DNA of 64,000 nucleotides from Bog-756 sp963699345 (GTDB taxonomy: Bacteria > Actinomycetota > Acidimicrobiia > Acidimicrobiales > RAAP-2), in NCBI GenBank assembly GCA_963699345.1, contig CAVOTL010000005.1:124001-188000 (forward strand), in the 5' to 3' direction. Below the pieces are notes generated by a model, which was not told the DNA's origin, did no database searches, and worked only from the letters and a program-made list of their open reading frames with translations. This document shows positions 28,051-36,081 of the stretch, piece after piece. The stretch's first letter is position 1. Each line of letters begins with the position of its first letter. The position numbers and the translations under genes were made by a program.

Positions 28051-28075
28051 TCCCTTTCACACCACTTCGCTCCAC
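28051..28075 (-). promoter_or_regulatory. Putative MraZ operator
   Basis: On the minus strand GTGGAGCGAA, GTGGTGTGAA and AGGGAGG follow each other at a 10-bp period, just downstream of the -10 element. Known MraZ sites are short GTGG/TGGG repeats about 10 bp apart between promoter and mraZ, so this is probably the autoregulatory site. Two further GTGG copies lie around the promoter. Confidence 0.5.
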
Positions 28076-28102
28076 CCTAAACCCCGGTGTTCCACTCGTC
28101 AA
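28074..28102 (-). promoter_or_regulatory. Candidate promoter of mraZ and the division cluster
   Basis: TTGACG (28102-28097) and TAGGGT (28079-28074) on the minus strand are spaced 17 bp, about 80 bp before the mraZ GTG. The rest of the gene-free stretch 28103-28426 shows nothing I can identify. Confidence 0.6.
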
Positions 28103-28426
28103 CCACCTCGGCTCCCACTCCGCGCGAGAAAACCCAGGTCGCCGCCTATGGGGCGCGAAATCTCCGCAGGATCCACCCGGGCGGACCCCGGTGGAGCCCT
28201 CAGGAGCCGGCCCGACCGGGCGGACCGGGCCGCAGGCCGTCGACCCGTCGGATCGCCCGTCCCCACTGGGCGAACGCGGCCCCGACGGCTGGTGGCCCGC
28301 CGACCGGGCGCCGGTGGGGACGGGGTGGGGCGATGTGGAGGGATCGGCGGACCGGGCCGATCGACCGCCAGCCGGGGCGGCCGGGATCGCGACCCCGGCG
28401 GGGACCGGGCGCCGCCCGGGGGATGG

Positions 28427-29169
28427 TCAGGGCAGCGAGTCGACGAACGCCGCGATGACGGTGGTGCAGTGAGCGATCGAGCACGGCGGCGACGACGGAG
28501 TCGGCGTCGGCGCGGCGTCCCCGTCGTCGACCAGTCATCCACCCCGGTCACGGCCGTCGCCAGGTCCGCGGCCGCGGCACCCCGCTCCTCCGGGGAGAGG
28601 TCGAGGAGCCCGAGCAGCACGGTCGGGTCCCACCGCACCAGGCACGCTCCGTGGAACCACGCCCCGTACCGGTTACGACGCTGGGCCAGCCCGACGACCT
28701 TGCGGCCGCCCACCGTCACCTCACCGGCGCCCACCCCGCCGAAGCACACCAGGGACGACCACCTCGTGCAGGCCCCGGGGGCCGGCCCCTGCACCTCCAC
28801 GTCGGCGAGTCCCAGGCGTTCCAGGGCCCGGGCCCAGGTCGAGCCCAGCCACCCGAAGGCCCCGGTCACGTCCGGCCTCCAGCGCGGGTCCGCCGGCGGC
28901 ACCCAGACGTCGATCCAGACCGGGTCGTCGGGCGTGACCAGGACCGCTCCGCCCCCCGACCGCCGGCGCACCACGTCGAGACCGGCCGCCTCGGCAGCGG
29001 CCCGGTCGACCACGTCGGGCCGCTGCGTGGAGCCGAGCACGATGGCGGAGCGGGTCGGTCGGCACACCCCGACCCGGCGGCCGGAGGGATCCCGGTCGAC
29101 GGCGGGCCAGGACCCGTGGAGCGTGGCCGCCCGCCCGGCCCGCTCGTCGACCTCCCAGGCATCCGGCAC
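28427..29169 (-). CDS. Lipoate-protein ligase A family protein (frameshifted)
   Basis: A biotin/lipoate A/B ligase-fold protein of about 247 aa. The lipoate-binding motif is VRRRSGGGAVLVTPDD and the adenylate-binding lysine is in GGRKVVGLAQRRNRYG; YGAWFHGACLVRWDP is also typical. Overall it is shorter and more divergent than true LplA, so it could be a lipoate or octanoate transferase relative. A frame change near 28535 is proposed to reach TGA at 28427; the last ~35 residues are therefore uncertain. GTG 29169 is the likely start. It lies upstream of mraZ on the same strand but with its own spacing. Confidence 0.65.
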
Positions 29170-29204
29170 GGGACCAGTGTGGCACGCCGGTACCGGACCG
29201 GGGG

Positions 29205-29807
29205 TCACGGTCGGCCGGCACCGGTCCGAGCGGTCCGCGTGCGGGGAAGCCCGTCGGCGCGGCGCCGGCGGCGGTCGAGCTGGCGGCCTCCGAGTGGCTC
29301 CCGGAAGTCGGGCCCGAGGTAGTCGGCCCAGTCCTCGCTGGTGTTGCCGCACAGCGCCAGCAGCTGCACCCGGTGGCGGGGCGCCACCGGGGTGGAGCGC
29401 AGCACCATGCCGGCCTCGTGGGGCAGTCGGTCCTCCTTGCGGGTGTTGCACGGCCGGCAGGCGGCGACCACGTTCTCCCAGGTGTGGGGACCGCCCTTGC
29501 TGCGGGGGATCACGTGGTCGAGGTTCTCGGCCGAGGCGCCGCAGTACTGGCACTTGCCACCGTCCCGGGCGAACACCGTGCGGCGGTTGACGGCGACCCG
29601 GTAGTTGTAGGGGACCTTGACGTACCGGACGAGACGGACGACCGACGGCTCGGGGACGCTGACCCGCTCCGCCCGGAACACCCGCTCGGTGGCGTGGATC
29701 AGCTCCGCCTTCGTATCGAGGACCAGCAGGACCGCCCGCCGGGACGACACGATCCCGAGTGGTTCGAAGGTGGCGTTCAGCACCAGGGCCCGGCGGGACG
29801 GCGACAT
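29205..29807 (-). CDS. HNH endonuclease
   Basis: An intact 200-aa protein. The HNH fold is complete: zinc cysteines in KCQYCGAS and ACRPCNTRK, with the catalytic histidines in LDHVIPRSKGG and the asparagine in TWENVVAA. The first ~90 residues (RALVLNATFEPLGIVSSRRA) are a domain often attached to this actinobacterial HNH family. No mobile element is nearby and this version is widespread as a single chromosomal gene, so a housekeeping nuclease role is possible. The exact role is unknown. Confidence 0.85.
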   Translation of the reverse strand: MSPSRRALVLNATFEPLGIVSSRRAVLLVLDTKAELIHATERVFRAERVSVPEPSVVRLVRYVKVPYNYRVAVNRRTVFARDGGKCQYCGASAENLDHVIPRSKGGPHTWENVVAACRPCNTRKEDRLPHEAGMVLRSTPVAPRHRVQLLALCGNTSEDWADYLGPDFREPLGGRQLDRRRRRADGLPRTRTARTGAGRP

Positions 29808-29896
29808 CGGTGACCGCACCGGAGGCGCCCGCCGTCGCGGAGACGACGCGCCGGCCGTGGGGCCGGGCGGAAGGTCGGACGCTCCACCGGTCGGCC

Positions 29897-30200
29897 CTAC
29901 CCGTGCCCGCCCGGTCGTGGCGCGCCGGCGACGGCGGTCGAGCGGCACCATTCGAGGAAGGTCACCACGTCGGTCCGGTCCGGGACGGCGTCCGGTCGAC
30001 CGTAGGCGGTCACCATGCGGAACTCCCACAGCCGCCGGTCCGGCAGCGGCAGGTGGGGCGGTGTCCGCCACCACAGGTGGGGCGCCATCCGGCGGAGCTC
30101 GCCCAGGGCGGTCCACCACAGATCGGGCCGGCGGACCACGGCCGCCGGCCAGGGCCAGGACGTCGTGGCCCGAGTACCGGGCGGTGGGTCGCGGTTCCAT
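29897..30200 (-). CDS. Conserved hypothetical protein, ~100 aa (frameshifted)
   Basis: A small Arg/Trp-rich soluble protein. The amino end MEPRPTARYSGHDVLALAGG and the rest (RRPDLWWTALGELRRMAPHL ... WEFRMVTAYGRPDAVPDRTD ... FLEWCRS) are in two frames joined near 30140. ATG 30200 (or GTG 30203) has GGGAGG upstream. I do not recognise a named family, although similar short proteins occur in actinobacteria. It directly follows the ROK kinase gene and may be cotranscribed. Confidence 0.55.
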
Positions 30201-30216
30201 CACCGCCCATCCTCCC

Positions 30217-31114
30217 TCATGGCGGCGGCGACCGCGGTGCTGTGGTGAGGGCGACGGCGGCCGCTCCCACCAGGGGGCCGTCCGCGCCGAGGCCGGCGGG
30301 CTCGATGCGGGTGGGCCGGGCGAACTCCAGACCGCAGCGGAGCGTCGAGCTCCTCGCGGGCGGCGTCGAAGAAGTCGTGGCCGTAACCGAGGGCCACCGA
30401 ACCGGCCACCACGGCCAGCTGCAGGTCGAGCAGGCAGGCGACCGACGCCACCGCCCGGCCGACCAGGGTGCCGCAGCGGCGGCGCACAGCGTCGTCCGCC
30501 TCGGCCGCCGGGCGCCCGGTCACCGCCGCGATCGCCGTCCCCGACGCCTCGGCCTCCAGGCAGCCCCGACCGCCGCAGACGCACGGCCCGTCCGTCGGGC
30601 TCGACGACCACGTGACCGATGTGCCCGGCGTTGCCGCCCGATCCGTCGAGCAGGCGCCCGTCGAGGACGATGCCACCGCCGATCCCGGTGGACACCACCA
30701 TGGCCAGGTAGTCGGTGCTGGCCCCGGGCCGCACCCCTCCATCCCTCACCGAGGGCGAGGGCCTTGGCGTCGTTGTCGACGGCCACCGGCAGCCCGGTCA
30801 GGTCCGCCAGCCTCCCGCAGGGGGAACCGACGCCAGCCGTGGATGTTGAGGGGGCTCACCGTGGCCCCGCCGGCCTCCATCGGCCCGCCGCAGCCCACGC
30901 CGCAGGCCACCGGTCGCACCTCGGCCCGGTCGAGCACCTCGGTCACGACCCCGGCCAGCGCCCCGAAGACGGCCTCCGGATCGGTCGAGGGCGGTGTCGC
31001 GTGCGGGCCCGGTCGAGGATGCGACCGTCCGGCGTCACGATCCCGGCCTCCATCTTGGTGCCCCGATGTCGACGGCGAGGAGCGGCGACGTCGCCGTCCG
31101 CGGTCGGGTGTCAC
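30217..31114 (-). CDS. ROK family sugar kinase (glucokinase-like, frameshifted)
   Basis: A cytoplasmic sugar kinase of about 298 aa. The phosphate loop LLAVDIGGTKMEAGIV appears if one G is restored near 31070. Later motifs are GVGCGGPMEAGGATVSPLNI, VAVDNDAKALALGEGW, VVSTGIGGGIVLDGRLL and the ROK zinc motif CVCGGRGCLEAE. The C-terminus RIEPAGLGADGPLVGAAAVA is typical and fixes the true stop at 30217. At least four frame changes occur. No repressor-type HTH precedes the kinase domain, so a kinase rather than a ROK repressor. Glucose as substrate is likely but not proven. Confidence 0.8.
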
Positions 31115-31181
31115 GGGCGGGAGGGTGCCACGGGACGGCAGGCCATCAGCCGCCGGTGGGCCGACGTCGCCTGCCGGAGGG

Positions 31182-31557
31182 TCAGTCGTCGCGGTGGAAG
31201 CGCCCACGGATCCAGTCACGGGGATCGTGGACCGGATTGCTGATGCTGCGGGTGTGCAACGACCGGGAGATGTCGTCGATGCCGGCCTTGCCCATCCGCC
31301 GGGCGTTGTTGGCGAACACGACCCCGGAGAGGAACATGACCACGACGCCCACGAACCCGAGCGCGAGGTTCGAGGCGAAGGTGAAGAACATGAAGATCAG
31401 TGCGGCCACGAACACCGAGGGCCGACCAGATGCAGTAGCGGCCGGCGTGCCGGTAGACGGTTTCCGAGCGGACCCGCTCCGCAAAGTCCGGATCCTCCTG
31501 GTAGAGGGACTGCTCCAACTCGTGCAGGATCCGCTGTTCATGCTCAGAGAGCGGCAC
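31182..31557 (-). CDS. DUF3040 family membrane protein (frameshifted)
   Basis: A ~125-aa actinobacterial protein of unknown function. The hallmark start is VPLSEHEQRILHELEQSLYQ, followed by two membrane segments (VFVAALIFMFFTFASNLALG; FVGVVVMFLSGVVF). One extra G near 31420 splits it. GTG 31557 has GGAGGGG upstream. In actinobacteria this family often lies near mraZ and dinB, as it does here. Confidence 0.85.
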
Positions 31558-31737
31558 CGTCTCGTCCCCTCCACCTATCGTCAGCCACAGCTGTCTCCAC
31601 CGCGACCATCCTCGCGCAAGCCGAACGGGAACGCACGGCGCCCCGGCTCCGTCCGATCGCCTTCTCTCGAGGTCGTGCAACCACCGGCTCCATGGTACAG
31701 GTTGTCGGCCTGTTTTCCCCAGTTCTCAAGCGCGGGA

Positions 31738-33149
31738 TCATGCCCCGGGCGCCGGGGCTCCGCGCTCCCGGCCCGGTCCGATCGACCCGGCCGGAGCCGG
31801 CCCGGGGTCGCGACGGCCCCCACTGGGCCTCGCCCCGCTCGCCGCACCTTGATCCCCTCCGGGGTGACGAGGGAGGCCGGGCCGACCGCCGTCCCGCCGT
31901 ACCGCTCCCGGATGGCGTCCACCGCCCCGGTCACCGATCCCCACGACTGCTGGAGGCGCTCGGCCTCCCGGGAGGCGTCCCGGACGGTCGCGACGGCGTC
32001 GGCGGCGTCCTGGCCGGTCCCGTCCACGCGCTCGCCCGGGCATCTGCCTCGCCGCGCCGGCGGCGTCGAGGTCCAGACGGAGCTGGGTGCCGGCCCCGGG
32101 AGCGGCGAGGCCGGACAGGCTCACGCCCAGCAGCCGCACGCCGCGGGAGAGGTCGACGCTGTCCAGCAGGGCGGCGGCCACCGCGCCGATGGCGGGGGTG
32201 GCGTCCACGGGGCCGTCGAGGGTGTGGGACCGGGTGATCTGGGTGAAGTCCCCGAACCGGAGCTTGACGGTGACGGTGCGGGCGGCCCGCTCCGCCCGGC
32301 GCAGGGCCGTGGCCGAGGCGTCGACCATCCGCTGCAGGCGGGCCTGCAGGTCGTCGGGGTCCCAGAGGTCGGTGGAGAACGTCTCCTCGTGGCCGATCGA
32401 CTTCGCCTCCTGCTCGGGCACGACCGGCCGGTCGTCGATGGCCCGGGACAGCTCGGACAGGTGTCGACCCGCCGCCGTCCCGAGATAGCGCTCCAGGGAC
32501 TCGGGGGACATGGCCGCCAACTCCCCCACCGTCGTCACACCCAGGGCCAGGAGCCGCTTCTCGGTGACCGGGCCGATGCCCCACAGCGCCCGCACCGGGA
32601 GGGGGTGGAGGAAGGCGAGCTCCTCCTCGGCCGCGCACCTCGACCACCCCGGGACCGGGCTCGATGCCCGAGCGCGAGGCCGTGGGCTTGGCCGCCTTGG
32701 ACGCCAGCTTGGCCATCAGCTTGGACCGACCGACACCGACCGAGCAGTCGAGGTCGCATCTCGTCGCGGACCCGGGCCCGGATCTCGCGGCCCATGCTCG
32801 TCCCGGAACCGAACAGGTGGACCGCCCCGCTCACGTCGAGGAACGCCTCGTCGAGCGAGATCCCCTCGACCAGCGGCGTGAACGAGTCCAGGATGGCGTG
32901 CAGCCGCCCGCTCTCCTCGACGTAGCGGTGGAAGCGCCCGTCGAGGAAGACGGCGTCGGGGCAGAGCCGACGGGCCACCGACGACGGCATCGCCGAGTGC
33001 ACGCCGAACATCCGCGCCTCGTAGGTGCAGGCGGCGACCACCCCCCGGCGTCCGCTCCCCCCGACGATCACCGGCCGGCCGGCCAGCGACGGATCGTCCC
33101 GGACCTCGACGGAGGCGAAGAAGGAGTCCATGTCGACGTGCAGGATCAC
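31738..33149 (-). CDS. dinB: DNA polymerase IV (Y-family, frameshifted)
   Basis: A translesion DNA polymerase. The start region VILHVDMDSFFASVEVRDDP holds the first catalytic acidic pair. YEARMFGVHSAMPSS and the second catalytic DE in EGISLDEAFLDVSG follow. The thumb (LWGIGPVTEKRLLALGVTTV) and little finger (KLRFGDFTQITRSHTLDGPV; LLGVSLSGLA) are in other frames. At least four changes occur (near 32745, 32635, 32050 and 31870), and the exact end is unsure. GTG 33149 is the conservative start; GTG 33217, overlapping the PIG-L stop as GTGA, would need another shift. LexA control has not been located at this gene. Confidence 0.88.
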
Positions 33150-33213
33150 CCGGTCGGCCGTGCGCCGCCCGTCGGTCCGGCCGCGGTCCGGGCTCGCTCG
33201 CCGTCCTCCATCG

Positions 33214-33930
33214 TCACCCGCCGAGACGCAGTCTCCGGAACCCCTCGGCGAAGGTCGACGCCGGCCTGCCGGCCGGCGTCCTCGGCGGCCAGGCGCACGG
33301 CGGTGGCCGCCCACTCCGCGCCGTCGGGGAACTGGCTCCGGTGGCAGCCCGACGGCTTCGCCCTTGCGCTCGACCGTCGCCGAGATGTCGACCCAGACGT
33401 CCGGCTCGAGGGTCCCCGACAGGAGCACCGTCGAGACCTGGTGGGCGCGGCCCGGCTTCGGGGAAGTAGTGCGGCATGGCCGCCGCCGGCGCCACCGCGT
33501 CGAGGGCGGCGAATCCGGTGATGCGGTGGTCCCGGTGGTTGAAGTAGTCCTGGCCGAAGAAGACCGCCGTCGGGTCGGGGCACAGGACGATGTCGGGTCG
33601 GAGCCGCCGCACCACGGCCACCAGGACGCCGATGAACGCGGTCGTCGTCGGCGAGCTCCCCGTCGGGGAGGCCGAGGAGCTCCTGGCCCGCCAGGCCGAG
33701 CACCGCCGCCGCCGACGCCGACTCGGCGGCCCGGTCGCGCACGAGCTCGGCCGGGTCCCGCGTCCGGATCGGCCGTGCCCTTGCCCCCGTCGGTGCAGAT
33801 CACGGTGTGGACCTCGCAGCCCGGCCGCCGACCACGCCGCCAGGGTGCCGCCGCAGGAGACGTCGGGGTCGTCGGGGTGGGCGTAGATGGCGAGGGCGCG
33901 CCGGGGCACCTCGACGAGCAGCTCGGCCAC
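33214..33930 (-). CDS. PIG-L family deacetylase (MshB/Mca-like, frameshifted)
   Basis: A zinc-dependent N-acetylglucosaminyl deacetylase-type enzyme of about 237 aa. The zinc motif is RALAIYAHPDDPDVSCGGTL. Later segments are CTDGGKG, FFGQDYFNHRDHRITGFAAL and EGFRRLRLGG at the end. The pieces occupy frames 0-2-1-0-2-1-0 in order, which is what six one-base insertions would give. Candidates are mycothiol biosynthesis (MshB) or mycothiol S-conjugate amidase. The neighbouring genes do not decide between these, but a DUF664 (thiol-transferase-like) gene is also in the window. Confidence 0.8.
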   Translation of the reverse strand: MAELLVEVPRRALAIYAHPDDPDVSCGGTLAAWSAAGLRGPHRDLHRRGQGHGRSGRGTRPSSCATGPPSRRRRRRCSAWRARSSSASPTGSSPTTTAFIGVLVAVVRRLRPDIVLCPDPTAVFFGQDYFNHRDHRITGFAALDAVAPAAAMPHYFPEAGPRPPGLDGAPVGDPRAGRLGRHLGDGRAQGRSRRAATGASSPTARSGRPPPCAWPPRTPAGRPASTFAEGFRRLRLGG

Positions 33931-33932
33931 GC

Positions 33933-34406
33933 TCAGCCCCCGGGCTGCTTGGGCGCGGTGGTCTTCGTGAGGAGACCGACCTCCCGACGGAAGTCGTCCA
34001 CGCCCTCGAATCCCTTGTAGACGCTGGCGAACCGCAGGTAGGCGACCTCGTCGACGACCCGGAGGTGCTCGAGCACGGCCAGACCGACCTGCTCGGACGT
34101 GGCCTCCCAGCCCTCCTCGCGCAGCTCCTCCTCGACCTCGCGGGCGACGACGTCGAGCTGTTCCTCGGTCACCGGCCGGTTCTTCGTGGCGGCCCGCAGG
34201 CCCTCGATGAGCTTGGTCCGGTCGAACGGCTGACGCAGGCCGGACCGCTTGACGACGATGAGCGGGATCTCGTCGATGCGCTCGAAGGTGGTGTAGCGGT
34301 GCCCGCAACCCGAGCACTCGCGGCGCCGACGGATGGCCGCCCCGTCCTCGGCCACCCTCGAATCCACGACACGATCGTCGTCGGCCAGACACCAGGGACA
34401 ACGCAC
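33933..34406 (-). CDS. nrdR: Transcriptional repressor NrdR
   Basis: The zinc-ribbon/ATP-cone repressor of ribonucleotide reductase genes, intact. The N-terminal ribbon has CPWC and CSGCGHRYTTFERID; the ATP cone is KRSGLRQPFDRTKLIEGLRA with YLRFASVYKGFEGVDDF. GTG 34406 gives the family start VRCPWCLADDDRVVDSRV; an ATG seven codons upstream is an alternative. It follows the LysM gene on the same strand, as nrdR follows Rv2719c in Mycobacterium tuberculosis, so it may also respond to DNA damage through LexA. Confidence 0.94.
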   Translation of the reverse strand: MRCPWCLADDDRVVDSRVAEDGAAIRRRRECSGCGHRYTTFERIDEIPLIVVKRSGLRQPFDRTKLIEGLRAATKNRPVTEEQLDVVAREVEEELREEGWEATSEQVGLAVLEHLRVVDEVAYLRFASVYKGFEGVDDFRREVGLLTKTTAPKQPGG

Positions 34407-34493
34407 GGATAGGAGGCTAGTGCCCATGGGCTCTCCGTCAGGTGGCGTGGTCAGCCGGACCGGACGACCGGCGACCGGACGGCCGCGACCGGA

Positions 34494-34952
34494 TCAGGGG
34501 ATGGTGATCTGCTCGCCCGGCACCACGGTGTACGTGCCCAGCTCCGATGCCATCTCCGACACCAGCGGACGGGGGTCGCCCGTCGGATCCACCCGCTCGG
34601 CGATCGTCCACAGACTGTCGCCGGGCTGGACGACGTAGGTCGACCCGTGGATCTGGGCCGCCGAGGCGGATTCGGTGGTGTGGGAGGCGCCACCGAATCC
34701 GCCCAGCGGAAATGCGAGGAGGGCCAGCGCCAGGCCCATCATCGCCAGGATGGTGCGCCGACGCCGCACCTCGGCCGACACCCGGCGCCGCGGCGGCCGG
34801 CACGGCCCGGCGCCCGGGACCACCCCGTCCTCCGTCGGTCGGAGCCGCAGCCCCTTGCGCTCGGGCGCCGGCAGCAGTCGCAGGTCGGGTCGGTCCGGCC
34901 GGATCGGCTCGTCGAGGTACTCCGGGAGGGATGCTGTGAGAAGCGCCGTCAT
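34494..34952 (-). CDS. LysM-domain membrane protein, SOS division-inhibitor candidate
   Basis: An intact 152-aa bitopic protein. A ~75-residue basic cytoplasmic head precedes one membrane helix (ILAMMGLALALLAFPLGGF), a short linker and a single LysM domain (STYVVQPGDSLWTIAERVDP ... ELGTYTVVPGEQITIP). The position divergent from lexA and upstream of nrdR matches M. tuberculosis Rv2719c and Bacillus yneA, SOS-induced LysM proteins that delay division. A LexA box lies inside its promoter spacer. The division-inhibitor role is inferred from synteny, domain and control site together. Confidence 0.8.
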   Translation of the reverse strand: MTALLTASLPEYLDEPIRPDRPDLRLLPAPERKGLRLRPTEDGVVPGAGPCRPPRRRVSAEVRRRRTILAMMGLALALLAFPLGGFGGASHTTESASAAQIHGSTYVVQPGDSLWTIAERVDPTGDPRPLVSEMASELGTYTVVPGEQITIP

Positions 34953-35095
34953 CGGGAGGTCCTTCCTGTCGTCGTCCGGGCCGTCGGTTCCATCGCCGGA
35001 GCTGCTGTGGTGACTGTTGTACGGGGCGGGTGTGACACCGGGCAGCCGTCCGCCGGGACGACGTTCCGAATCGAACCCGTGTTCGTCATGGCGAC

Positions 35096-35125
35096 ATCCC
35101 ATCACGAACATCTGTTCGGTGTCAA
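35096..35125 (-). promoter_or_regulatory. Promoter of the LysM-nrdR genes with embedded SOS box
   Basis: A consensus TTGACA -35 (35125-35120) is followed after 18 bp by TGGGAT (35101-35096) as the -10. The LexA box at 35105-35118 fills the spacer, so bound LexA would block polymerase. Confidence 0.5.
35105..35118. promoter_or_regulatory. SOS (LexA) box 1
   Basis: CGAACATCTGTTCG is a perfect inverted repeat matching the actinobacterial LexA consensus CGAACNNNNGTTCG. It is the strongest of three boxes in the lexA-LysM intergenic region. Confidence 0.85.
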
Positions 35126-35134
35126 CGGACTTTT

Positions 35135-35150
35135 TCGAACAGATGTTTGC
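35135..35150. promoter_or_regulatory. SOS (LexA) box 2
   Basis: TCGAACAGATGTTTGC matches the LexA consensus in 5 of 6 and 4 of 6 half-site positions. Its right end overlaps the predicted -35 of lexA. Confidence 0.7.
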
Positions 35151-35175
35151 TTCGGCATCCCGCCGGGGCTACGTT
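35147..35175 (+). promoter_or_regulatory. Candidate lexA promoter
   Basis: TTGCTT (35147-35152) and TACGTT (35170-35175) are spaced 17 bp, 55 bp before the lexA ATG. The promoter is bracketed by SOS boxes 2 and 3, which fits LexA autorepression. Confidence 0.55.
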
Positions 35176-35178
35176 CAT

Positions 35179-35194
35179 GCAAACAGACGTTCGC
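35179..35194. promoter_or_regulatory. SOS (LexA) box 3
   Basis: GCAAACAGACGTTCGC is a LexA-like inverted repeat directly downstream of the predicted lexA -10, covering the expected transcription start. Confidence 0.65.
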
Positions 35195-35230
35195 ACGAGG
35201 GTGTGACACGACCGACAGCGGAGGGACCCG

Positions 35231-35861
35231 ATGGCCCAGGTACTGAGCACCAAGCGCAAGCAGATCCTCGACTGCATCTCCGAGTCGGTCCGCGACCGCG
35301 GCTATCCCCCCTCGGTCCGCGAGATCGGCGAGTCGGTCGGCCTCACCTCGTCGTCGACGGTCCACGCCCACCTGGCCGTGCTGCAGCGCGAGGGCTACCT
35401 ACGGCGGGACCCCACCAAGCCCCGGGCCATCGAGGTCTGCTACGACCCGTCGTCCAAGGTGATCGCCGACTCCCGGCCGATCCGCCACGTGCCCCTCGTC
35501 GGCGAGGTGGCCGCCGGTACCGGGGTCCTGGCCCAGGAGAACATCGAGGAGCTCTACCCCCTGCCCGAGGACTTCACCGGGACGGGCACGCTCTTCATGC
35601 TGCGGGTGAAGGGTGACTCGATGATCGAGGCCGGCATCGTCGAGGGCGACTTCGTGGTCGTCCGCCAGCAGCCCGAGGCGCAGGAGGGCGAGATCGTCGT
35701 GGCCGGCATCCCCGATGAGGAGGCCACGGTCAAGACGTTCTCGACGAGGGACGGCAAGGTCGTGCTCACCCCGGCCAACGCCCGTCTCGAGCCGATGGTG
35801 TTCGATCCCTGCCGAGGTCACGATCTTCGGCAAGGTCGTCACGGTGATGCGGCGGCTCTGA
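35231..35861 (+). CDS. lexA: SOS repressor LexA (frameshifted near the end)
   Basis: The self-cleaving repressor of the DNA damage response, about 209 aa. The winged helix is GYPPSVREIGESVGLTSSST. The cleavage site Ala-Gly is in VGEVAAGTGVLAQ. The catalytic serine is in KGDSMIEAGIVEGDF and the lysine in EEATVKTFSTRDG. One extra T near 35812 shifts the last residues; corrected, the end is EVTIFGKVVTVMRRL, the family's usual C-terminus. GGAGGG lies five bases before ATG. Three LexA boxes upstream indicate autoregulation. Confidence 0.96.
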
Positions 35862-35925
35862 CGACCGGATGCCGGCGGTCGGATGCCGCGACGAAGGGAC
35901 GTCCCCCGTGCGTCGGGACGGTGAC

Positions 35926-35972
35926 CGGGTGCGAGCACCCGTCGTTCCACCGTGACCGGGTGCGAGCACCCG
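35926..35972. terminator. Two tandem hairpins after lexA
   Basis: The hairpin CGGGTGC-GA-GCACCCG occurs at 35926-35941 and again at 35957-35972. It lies within a 31-bp direct repeat (second copy one base different). It sits in the 220-bp gap between the convergent lexA and surface-protein genes, so it probably serves as a bidirectional terminator. Confidence 0.55.
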
Positions 35973-36081
35973 TCGCTCCACCATGGGAACGATCCGATCG
36001 GCCCGGCCGTGCCCACCGATGACCTGGAACCCGCCCTGGTCACCCCCTGCCGGGGCGATCGAACTCAGGCGATCGTCGTGG

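Noticed and set aside
29205..29807. The HNH gene as part of a mobile element or intron.
   Set aside because: No intron ends, transposase, attachment repeats or integrase are nearby, and this HNH family is common as a fixed chromosomal gene in actinobacteria.
2618..33930. Programmed ribosomal frameshifting as an explanation for the many split genes.
   Set aside because: The shifts occur at unrelated sequences without slippery heptamers, several per gene, and in clustered regions. Sequence error explains this better.
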